DNA from: an uncultured Roseivirga sp.
GTDB lineage: Bacteria; Bacteroidota; Bacteroidia; Cytophagales; Cyclobacteriaceae
Direction of reading: 5' to 3'
Assembly (NCBI GenBank): GCA_947493005.1
Contig: CANLOY010000001.1
Coordinates: forward strand, 372,001-436,000
Length of the DNA stretch: 64,000 nucleotides
In this document: positions 8,662-15,690 of the stretch, piece by piece
Numbering within the stretch: the stretch's first letter is position 1
How the letters are laid out: the number at the start of each line of letters is the position of its first letter
The notes under the pieces: model-generated
The model's input: the letters and a program-made list of their open reading frames with translations, nothing else
Told to the model about the DNA's origin: nothing
Database searches by the model: none
Made by a program: the position numbers and the translations under genes

Positions 8662-10853
8662 TATTTTCCTTTTAAATACTTGACACTAAAATCTTCCACA
8701 GCTTCCTTAACTAGTGAAACTCTACTCGTACTCACCTCATCCGATACGCACATTCTGCTTCTTCTGTGGGTGTAAACTGAACCGGGGTACCTATACCAGT
8801 CTCCATTCAGTAGAATCAGGCAATTTTTGAGAATCACATTGGCATCTCCTAATACTACAAACACATCTTTGCCTGAATCATCGGTCATGTCGTAGCCTTT
8901 AGAACTAATAGAATGTAAGATGGAAGCCTGATCAACACCATAGTTATCTTTCTCAGCAAAAAGAACTCCCAGCTTTTTCAGTCGAACATTCCAACCTCCC
9001 AAATAGGATTTGTAGTCATTTTGATTCACTCTATTGATTGACTTGAGCCATGAAAGACTGCCGTTTGAACTCTGGCTTTTCATGTCGATAGATGATGACT
9101 CATCGAATATTTTCTCAACAACTTTAGACCACTCTTCTTTTGGCGTTGCAGATTGCTTAATAAATGGTTTGGAAAAGACATCTGACAAAAGATCACTCAA
9201 TGTGATTTTGTAACCATTTCTAAGCCTGGTAATCTCATTTGTCTTTATCAGGTAAGAATTGGAAATACTATTGATTATGGTTAATCCATTAACAATTTCT
9301 CCGTTGTAGTATTTCAACCCATAAGTATAGAGCTGTACCCGAATGTTGGAACCGGTAACATTGGTACTAAAATTTTCGTCACCATTGCTCTTCTTTGAAT
9401 AAAAAGTCCCTGCCTCTTTATTATCAATCAGTTCAAGAATGACATCAGCATCTTCTGATACTTTAATACCAACTCTTTCGAGCATGTTGATTACTTCTGT
9501 CTTGTCTGCATAAACTGATCTCAGTCGAAAATCTAACTTCACTTCTCTGATTTTTCCTAGAATTTCTTTTGAAGACAAGGCTTGAGACCTTGATAGATTA
9601 GCAAAAACATTGACATTAGATTTATCTGTTCTCCGTTCCAGAATTACTTCTTTAGATAATGATGCAACTTTTTCCAGGAGCTCTTCAACTGCTTTATCAT
9701 CACTTATCAAGTTTCCATATTTCCTTTTCACTCGTTCAATACCTGAAAAACTAGATTGACTATTCATTTCAATCAATATGGAGTGCCTGTTGGATGTAAC
9801 CATGGACTTACGAATCGATAGGTAGTCCTTCCACAGTTGTTTGACCAAACCATGCTCCCTGAAGAAATCATATTCCTTTAAGTTATTGTCGTAGTGAGAA
9901 GCCCAGCTCTCCATTTTTTTCCAGTTTTTCAAGCTAAGACCAAGCGATTTCAAGTGGTCAAGTTCTTGACCGACCAAAGTGGCTGTTCCCATCTCAAAGG
10001 CGCTTTGAACTTTTCTTTCTATCTGGCTTCTTCTTTCTACATCCAGAGAATTAATCTCACTTACATAAGTACCTCTGAAATCACCTAAGCTTCTAAGCTT
10101 TGTATAAAGCTCATGCTTGCTTAAAATGCTGCTCAATTGCTTCTCCAGATACTTAGCCGTTTCAGTTCTTTCTTCCTCAACAGCCAAGCCTCTTTGTCTT
10201 TCTAACGCATTTGTTAGGTTATCTACTTCGGTTGGGTAAACTTTCCCTTTATGATCGGAGATCAGTTCGATGATAGCGTTTTCTTCATCAAGCATGACTT
10301 CATTACTTGCGTTGAGTTTATCCGAAAGCGACACAATTCTATTCCTGTAATTGGAGTAAACAGAAAGGTTAGATTTAGATATTAGCTGTAGCTCCTGATC
10401 GTTGGGTCTGTTGAATACAACATACTTTGTATTCTCTTTTGCGTTGTACTTTCTCAGCCATTTCTTTTGATCTTCAGTCTGAACCGGGATAGGCTCCTTT
10501 ATTTGCTCTTTCCTCTTACGACTGTTAAATATGCCATCGTAAATCCACAGCGATAAAACACCAAAACCTGCAGCAGCGATTATCTCATTATCATTAGGGT
10601 TGTTTTCCTGATTGTTTGCCAAAACCTCATCTCCAACATTCCAACCTACAAATGCTGCACCAACCATTGCACCAAACATTGTGACTTTATATGGTGCCCC
10701 CTTGTGCTTTTTCCATTGTGGAGTTACAGATTTAATTTCGGGGGTGATATACTTCTCATTTGACAAAACTGCCTTTTGTGAAAGGCAGGAGGTAAACAAT
10801 GAAAGTATGACGATACTGAGGAGGATAAATCGTTTCATATATAATCGAATCAT
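8661..10853 (-). CDS. Large lipoprotein of unknown function, 730 aa
   Basis: The start MIRLYMKRFILLSIVILSL leads into FTSC, a lipobox, so the mature protein is lipid-anchored at about Cys23 (Cys18 if the ATG at 10838 is used). A second hydrophobic glycine-rich part follows at about residues 55-105 (MFGAMVGAAFVGWNVG and AAAGFGVLSLWIYDG) and could be a membrane hairpin. Residues 180-420 are strongly helical and charged, coiled-coil like, with RQRGLAVEEERTETAKYLEK as an example. The C-terminal half is more strand-like. No domain is recognised. It lies 9 bp after a small membrane protein gene and is coupled (TAATG) to the exported 638-aa gene. Confidence 0.6.
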   Translation of the reverse strand: MIRLYMKRFILLSIVILSLFTSCLSQKAVLSNEKYITPEIKSVTPQWKKHKGAPYKVTMFGAMVGAAFVGWNVGDEVLANNQENNPNDNEIIAAAGFGVLSLWIYDGIFNSRKRKEQIKEPIPVQTEDQKKWLRKYNAKENTKYVVFNRPNDQELQLISKSNLSVYSNYRNRIVSLSDKLNASNEVMLDEENAIIELISDHKGKVYPTEVDNLTNALERQRGLAVEEERTETAKYLEKQLSSILSKHELYTKLRSLGDFRGTYVSEINSLDVERRSQIERKVQSAFEMGTATLVGQELDHLKSLGLSLKNWKKMESWASHYDNNLKEYDFFREHGLVKQLWKDYLSIRKSMVTSNRHSILIEMNSQSSFSGIERVKRKYGNLISDDKAVEELLEKVASLSKEVILERRTDKSNVNVFANLSRSQALSSKEILGKIREVKLDFRLRSVYADKTEVINMLERVGIKVSEDADVILELIDNKEAGTFYSKKSNGDENFSTNVTGSNIRVQLYTYGLKYYNGEIVNGLTIINSISNSYLIKTNEITRLRNGYKITLSDLLSDVFSKPFIKQSATPKEEWSKVVEKIFDESSSIDMKSQSSNGSLSWLKSINRVNQNDYKSYLGGWNVRLKKLGVLFAEKDNYGVDQASILHSISSKGYDMTDDSGKDVFVVLGDANVILKNCLILLNGDWYRYPGSVYTHRRSRMCVSDEVSTSRVSLVKEAVEDFSVKYLKGK

Positions 10854-10862
10854 AAGGTATTA

Positions 10863-11177
10863 TTAACCAAAAACTCCCATCCAGATGAGACTACCAATAA
10901 CTAATAGTACCCAGAACCAATACTCCATTCTAATCCAGAAAAGCGTACTCAAGGGAATTATTTCGACCTTAGGATTTTCTCTATTATCAAGGGCTGATTT
11001 GTAAGTTTGAATATTCCATTTTCGGCCCAGAATGAGACTCACTATTGCTGTAGCATAACAAGCAATAGCTGCCGTAATATTATCAGTTTCCTCTAAAGGG
11101 GTTAGAAATATTATACCCCAAAAAAATACATTGAAGAATACTAGGATCAGTATTCCCTTACCTGACCAAACTATCAT
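10863..11177 (-). CDS. Small membrane protein, 104 aa
   Basis: The protein has three hydrophobic segments: residues 8-26 (ILILVFFNVFFWGIIFLTP), 34-51 (ITAAIACYATAIVSLILG) and 82-103 (YWFWVLLVIGSLIWMG). The charged loop between the second and third is probably cytoplasmic. The family is unknown. It is the first gene of the probable unit 11177 to 6172. It could be a membrane anchor or partner for the large lipoprotein encoded 9 bp downstream, which is an inference from spacing. Confidence 0.6.
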   Translation of the reverse strand: MIVWSGKGILILVFFNVFFWGIIFLTPLEETDNITAAIACYATAIVSLILGRKWNIQTYKSALDNRENPKVEIIPLSTLFWIRMEYWFWVLLVIGSLIWMGVFG

Positions 11178-11297
11178 AAGGCATTCATCTATTGGTGATA
11201 AAACTTATTAAAGCTAGTTCATGAGTATATGGATAGGCAGCACTAGTCATTATTGCCAATAAACCACTTGATTTAGGCAACAAAGCCGCTAATGCAA

Positions 11298-12203
11298 TCA
11301 ATAAAATTGATCAAGGAATACCATTCGACTTTTATCAATCTGAAAGGATTTAAAACTTGATCGAAATCTCTTTTCTCTGAAGTAGATGGCCCTAAAACCT
11401 TCTGCACTCTTTACCTCCTCATGATCCTTATGGAAATACACTCCATCAATTACATAGTGCTCCGGTAATCCTATCTTGTTGCAATTGCAGAGGTATTCAA
11501 AGTAGATATGATCTTTGGTCAACCAGACAATGGTATTCTCCGATTGAGAAAGTCCAATATGTGGCCTTTTCATTATTATTTCTCCCTCCTGATAATGATA
11601 TGTCATGCCTAGAAGATAGAATTCTCCGTCCCACTCGATTAGATAATTCAACCCAATACCATCTCCTATAAAAGCACTTTGATAGGCTCTTAGATAAGCT
11701 TCTTCTGTGCCTATCCGAAAGGTTTTGTTAGTTTTAACAGGCCTCAACCATAGGTGATTGACTTCATCATTTCTCCATTTTCCAAACCACTTTCCTGAAA
11801 ATTTCTTCAGCGTATGCCTGTTTTCTTTAAATCCACCCCAACCGCTACTGAAGCTTGGTTTATGGTTATCTTCAATTTCAGATTCGATAAGCGTATCGTA
11901 TACCCGGAAAAAGTGAGATTGAAGAGAATCTCTATTCCATTCTTTTTCTTCAATTATTTTCTTTAACAAATGTGCAGAGCAAGCCAAGCCCTCTCGAAAC
12001 ATTATTTGAAAATGTTGCTTATTCAGGTAAGTCAGTAATTCGCTTTTTGCAGGTTTTCTTATTCTATTGTATTGCCTATGCGAAGTTTTGAATTTCTTAA
12101 GATTAGTAAGTGAAATAGTCTCACATTCAAGTTCATGCTTATGTTGACCTTGAACATTCCATGAGCTTATCAAAATCAGCAAAACAAAAAGATACTTCAC
12201 CAC
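11298..12203 (-). CDS. Exported hypothetical protein, 301 aa
   Basis: A signal peptide (MVKYLFVLLILISSWNVQG, cut near residue 19-20) is followed by a helical charged part and then, from about residue 130, a strand-rich part starting KKFSGKWFGKWRND. The G-K-W-x-G-x-W repeat is reminiscent of the first strand of a calycin/lipocalin-like barrel. No family is recognised with confidence. It is separated from the downstream 104-aa membrane gene by 120 bp that hold no gene. A 7-bp inverted repeat (TAGTTTC / GAAACTA, 12207-12226) lies 3 bp upstream of the ATG. Confidence 0.6.
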   Translation of the reverse strand: MVKYLFVLLILISSWNVQGQHKHELECETISLTNLKKFKTSHRQYNRIRKPAKSELLTYLNKQHFQIMFREGLACSAHLLKKIIEEKEWNRDSLQSHFFRVYDTLIESEIEDNHKPSFSSGWGGFKENRHTLKKFSGKWFGKWRNDEVNHLWLRPVKTNKTFRIGTEEAYLRAYQSAFIGDGIGLNYLIEWDGEFYLLGMTYHYQEGEIIMKRPHIGLSQSENTIVWLTKDHIYFEYLCNCNKIGLPEHYVIDGVYFHKDHEEVKSAEGFRAIYFREKRFRSSFKSFQIDKSRMVFLDQFY

Positions 12204-12330
12204 TTGTAGTTTCTAGGTTGAAACTAGCGGATCAGCTTTGGCATCTTATATAAAAAGACCTTTACCCAATAAGGAAGCTCTTTTGATCAATAAAGCAACT
12301 TAGTGGATCAATCAATTAGGTGCTCTGCTT

Positions 12331-13083
12331 CTATAAAGAGTTAAACCTGGCTATTAGCTGAGCTCTGTAAATAGGTGAAAGTTTCAACTGGGTTGGAGTT
12401 TCCTTTAATACAAGCATCTTCTCCTTGGTAATGTTCCTTTTGGAGTCAACAATCTTACTCAGCTTGTTGATGTTAATGGCATGCGACCTGCTTATTCTTT
12501 GCATTGCATTTGTAACCGATGAGACTCGTGACATAAAGTCCTTCATATGCGTAGAAACTACAACTGGTTGTTCTTGTGTAGTTATATAGACCTTTGTGAC
12601 ATTTCCATCAGCCTCTAAGTAAACAATATCTTTTTCAACATCGAGGTTATAAGTAGCAGTGGTATTTCTTATTAAAAAATTGCTATCTCTTTTAGATCTG
12701 GTTTGCGAAGGTTGAATGTCTAGCGAACTCAAAGCATTTTTCAATGCGACCTTGAGTTCATTATTCGTCACTGGTTTACTTAAATATGTTTTGGGGTAAC
12801 CAGCAGCATCAATACGATCAAAAACCTCCTGATCGTCTTGTGTACTAGTCACAAAAATGATCGGTACTTGTCTACTCTCATTAAATCTATCAGCTACATC
12901 AATACCTGTCATTGAATCTTCTTCCAGACTAATATCACATAATGCAATATCGGGTGTGGCAGAAAGTGCCTCTTCTGAAGATCGCGCAGCTACTATTTCA
13001 CAATCCACAAACTTATTGACGCGATCGCACAAATCTTCCAGCAAAATACTTCGGTCTTCTAGTATGAGTATTGAAGGTTTCAT
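12331..13083 (-). CDS. LytTR-type response regulator
   Basis: The 250-residue protein has an N-terminal receiver domain (about 1-120) with acidic pair Glu9-Asp10, phospho-acceptor Asp50 in LCDISLEE, switch Thr79 in FVTST and the conserved Lys103 in LSKPV. The C-terminal part (about 145-245) is a LytTR DNA-binding domain, seen in VYLEADGNVTKVYIT and in RISRSHAININKLSKI. It therefore binds DNA after phosphorylation. The gene overlaps the upstream sensor-kinase gene by 4 nt (ATGA), so the two form a cognate pair. Its targets are unknown; the inverted-repeat-rich region at 15490-15690 is a candidate by proximity. Confidence 0.9.
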   Translation of the reverse strand: MKPSILILEDRSILLEDLCDRVNKFVDCEIVAARSSEEALSATPDIALCDISLEEDSMTGIDVADRFNESRQVPIIFVTSTQDDQEVFDRIDAAGYPKTYLSKPVTNNELKVALKNALSSLDIQPSQTRSKRDSNFLIRNTTATYNLDVEKDIVYLEADGNVTKVYITTQEQPVVVSTHMKDFMSRVSSVTNAMQRISRSHAININKLSKIVDSKRNITKEKMLVLKETPTQLKLSPIYRAQLIARFNSL

Positions 13084-15182
13084 TTCTTTATTGGGATTAC
13101 AATTCTGTATTCAACACCCTCCTCTGAGCTAGTAATCACGTTACCATTGAGGTCGTTAACCAACGAAACTACCAATTTACTATAGATATTGTCTTCATAT
13201 CCATTCCTATCCTTCAATTGGGCATTATCAAAATAGTGAAGGTTTATCTTTCCACTTGATTCATTCAATTCTATAGCCATTCGATCAGCTCCATTAGGAA
13301 TAGCATGCTTAATATAATTTATACAGAGTTCGTTTACAATCAGGCCAATAGACAGTGCTATATCTGACTTTATTGTAATCTTATCAACACTAAGGTGATA
13401 ATCCAAATCTTCATTATTGAGTTGCATGGAATCCGGAACAATCGACTCCAGGTATTCTTTGAGGTCAATCATAGCTGTTCCCGAATAGTTCTTTAATTGC
13501 TCTTTGTAAAGTATTCTTGACAAACCTGTAAGACTGCCGATCTTGGTGTTCACTTCAGTCAAGAGTGATTTGTTCTCCGATGACTCTGCCTCTCTTTCCT
13601 CTAATCGAAAGATTGCCCTTAGCAACTCAAATGAATTGAATTGGTTATGCAGAATTCCATTTTTAAGATTTACAATTCTTTCATTTAACCGAACAAGGCT
13701 TTGGTTTTTCTTGATACTATAAGCCAGAAACAACATGACGATAACTAAAAGCATTATGGCTACACCTAATAGCAGTTTTCTGGATTCGGCAATATCTTCT
13801 TGCAGTTCATTGGTCTCCAGCAATAGTTCCTTTTCTTTCTCAAGTTCCAAAGTTCTCAACCTTACCTCAGTAGCTGCAACAAACTTCTGTCTCTTCTGGC
13901 TTCCATCTAATCTCAAAAGCGAATCTCTCTCATCCATAAATAACTTATAGGACGACAGGTCATTTGATAGGCTGGCAATTGTCGCTTTCAATTCCATAAT
14001 GTTGGCCTGTTGGGAAAGGTTATCAAATTGCTCGTTTAGGGAGTCAGCCAAAGCAAGGTAGTCAACTGCCTTATTCAAGCTTATACCTAAGTTCAGCTTG
14101 GCTAACGCTATTGCTGTTTTGGAGAGGTTAACTGAGCTTTTATCTCTATTCCAGATTTCAAACGCTTCTGAAAAATACCTATTTGATTTTTTTTCATCTG
14201 ATTCGGAAAAGAGTTTTCCTAAATTGAATAAGGTGAAAGCACGTCCCTTCTTATCGTTTATTTGTGTTTTTATCTTTAAGGACTCATCCATAAAATGAAA
14301 AGCCGAGTCGAAATAGGCAGATGCTCTCTCATTATTGTAAAGTCCTAAATAGGCATCGCCAATATTGTTTAATACTCTGGCATACTTTGCCGAATCCATT
14401 CTCTTCTTCAAGAGATTTTGTGCCCTAAACCCAAGAGTCAAGGCTCTATCGTAATCTCCATTCTTAATAAGATTTATTCCTGATTGATAGAGCGAAGAAA
14501 TGTATTGAACCGAATCTTTTTTAGATAAGGCCAACTCAGCGGCCTTCTCATAAGAAACCGAAGAGAGGTCGTGCAAATCCAATGCAGCATATTGAATACC
14601 GAGGTAGTTTAAAGTCTTGATTTGCATAGTCGTGTCGAGAGTACCTTTAAATACTTCAAGCGCATTCTGGTATACATCGATCGTTTTTCCAATTTCAGAT
14701 TTGCGTTCGTAAAGCAGTCCCAAAGCTGAATATGTAAAGCCTTTTAACTTTGGGTTAGGTTGAAGATCGCTTTTGCTCAAAGCATCCATAAGAAAAGCTT
14801 CTGCCTCAGGATACTTTCTCTGATAAATGTGAGTCTGGCCTAACTGAATAAGAGTAGAAACTTCCCACTCCTTATTATCCAAGTTCCGTGTGATATCCAG
14901 CAGCTCCAAATAAACATTGTCTGCCATCGCAAACTTTTGGAGTGACTCGTAGAAATAACCTAAAAAGTATCGTGTTCGGATTCTTCCATCCTCGTTGTTC
15001 AGACTATCAGCCAACAACACATTTTCTTTTAGAAAAACCTCTCTCTGCGAACCTTGGAACTGCCATGATTGAGAAACAACCTCTTTGAAATCTATATCAT
15101 CAAGTCTCGTCTGGCAATTTGAAAATGCCAGCAGGCATAAAATGCCTGAAACAACAATTCGGTATTTTTGGTTGAGCAACAT
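13080..15182 (-). CDS. TPR-containing sensor histidine kinase
   Basis: The N-terminus resembles a lipoprotein signal (GILCLLAFSNC, Cys23). Residues about 40-400 are tetratricopeptide repeats, visible as repeated A-L-x-L-G-x-x-Y patterns such as KLKGFTYSALGLLYERKSE and ARVLNNIGDAYLGLY. A charged helix and one membrane segment (about 465-487) follow, then the kinase core: a candidate phosphoacceptor His512 in LHNQFNSFELL and the N-box VNELCIN with Asn617. This is the build of Bacteroidota TPR kinases of the HisKA_2-like type that pair with LytTR regulators. The H-box is divergent, so the exact histidine is tentative. The TPR domain should face the periplasm and sense a protein or peptide. Confidence 0.85.
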   Translation of the reverse strand: MLLNQKYRIVVSGILCLLAFSNCQTRLDDIDFKEVVSQSWQFQGSQREVFLKENVLLADSLNNEDGRIRTRYFLGYFYESLQKFAMADNVYLELLDITRNLDNKEWEVSTLIQLGQTHIYQRKYPEAEAFLMDALSKSDLQPNPKLKGFTYSALGLLYERKSEIGKTIDVYQNALEVFKGTLDTTMQIKTLNYLGIQYAALDLHDLSSVSYEKAAELALSKKDSVQYISSLYQSGINLIKNGDYDRALTLGFRAQNLLKKRMDSAKYARVLNNIGDAYLGLYNNERASAYFDSAFHFMDESLKIKTQINDKKGRAFTLFNLGKLFSESDEKKSNRYFSEAFEIWNRDKSSVNLSKTAIALAKLNLGISLNKAVDYLALADSLNEQFDNLSQQANIMELKATIASLSNDLSSYKLFMDERDSLLRLDGSQKRQKFVAATEVRLRTLELEKEKELLLETNELQEDIAESRKLLLGVAIMLLVIVMLFLAYSIKKNQSLVRLNERIVNLKNGILHNQFNSFELLRAIFRLEEREAESSENKSLLTEVNTKIGSLTGLSRILYKEQLKNYSGTAMIDLKEYLESIVPDSMQLNNEDLDYHLSVDKITIKSDIALSIGLIVNELCINYIKHAIPNGADRMAIELNESSGKINLHYFDNAQLKDRNGYEDNIYSKLVVSLVNDLNGNVITSSEEGVEYRIVIPIKK

Positions 15183-15189
15183 AGTTTAG

Positions 15190-15212
15190 CCCTGCACTTT
15201 TGAAGTGCAGGG
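15190..15212 (-). other. Intercistronic hairpin directly before the kinase start codon
   Basis: CCCTGCACTT and AAGTGCAGGG form a perfect 10-bp stem with a 3-nt loop. On the minus strand it lies between the small lipoprotein stop and the kinase ATG (15182), ending 8 nt before that ATG. No run of T follows, so it is not a classical terminator. It probably lowers kinase translation or protects the lipoprotein message; that role is inferred. Confidence 0.6.
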
Positions 15213-15239
15213 TGGTTAAATATATTACAATTCGAGAAG

Positions 15240-15428
15240 TTACGAATTACCACACTGTGTACAATTACCCACCGTAGAATCCGGATCATCATAGACATAA
15301 TCTCTGATATCCGTATCCTTCAGTTCTGAATCGTCCAGCAATGGTCTGATATCTTCTTCCGGACTGGAGCATGCTAAAACCATAGTAGCCAATACTCCCA
15401 CCACAAGCAATAATCTTTTCCTAAGCAT
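15240..15428 (-). CDS. Small lipoprotein, 62 aa
   Basis: The protein is MLRKRLLLVVGVLATMVLAC..., with a lipobox ending at Cys20, so the mature part is only about 43 residues and is lipid-anchored. It is very acidic (SSPEEDIRPLLDDSELKDTD) and ends in CTQCGNS, a CxxC pair that could form a disulfide or bind metal. It is the first gene of the run lipoprotein, TPR kinase, LytTR regulator, 57 bp ahead of the kinase. It may be a ligand, an accessory sensor or a secreted peptide precursor read by the TPR domain; none of these is shown by the sequence. No family is recognised. Confidence 0.6.
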   Translation of the reverse strand: MLRKRLLLVVGVLATMVLACSSPEEDIRPLLDDSELKDTDIRDYVYDDPDSTVGNCTQCGNS

Positions 15429-15690
15429 TGAATTTAGTTCAGGAGTTCTTATTGCTTATTGCGGCTAACCCAATGATGCCTTTAGCGCTGAGCGGTGCGT
15501 ATCACCGATTGGATTCTCTTTGCTATTTAATAAGCCACACTAAATAATAACCTGACAATGTCAGGTCACTCATTCGCCATATGCGAAAACAGATCTGAAT
15601 TTGTTAATCGACAAAGGCGAAATACCATATTAAAGAAGAGTATAGTGTAACTTTTCCAGTAGGAACACTGGATTTCCAAATGGAAATCTA
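15429..15690. promoter_or_regulatory. Divergent intergenic region with four short inverted repeats
   Basis: This region lies between the outward-facing lipoprotein/kinase run and the CHAT operon. It holds CGGTG-n5-CACCG (15493-15507), CCTGAC-AAT-GTCAGG (15551-15565), TTCGC-n5-GCGAA (15573-15587) and GATTTCC-AAAT-GGAAATC (15671-15688). The last covers the upstream ATG of the CHAT gene. They are candidate operators or leader hairpins. I find no exact TAnnTTTG element in either direction. Confidence 0.5.
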
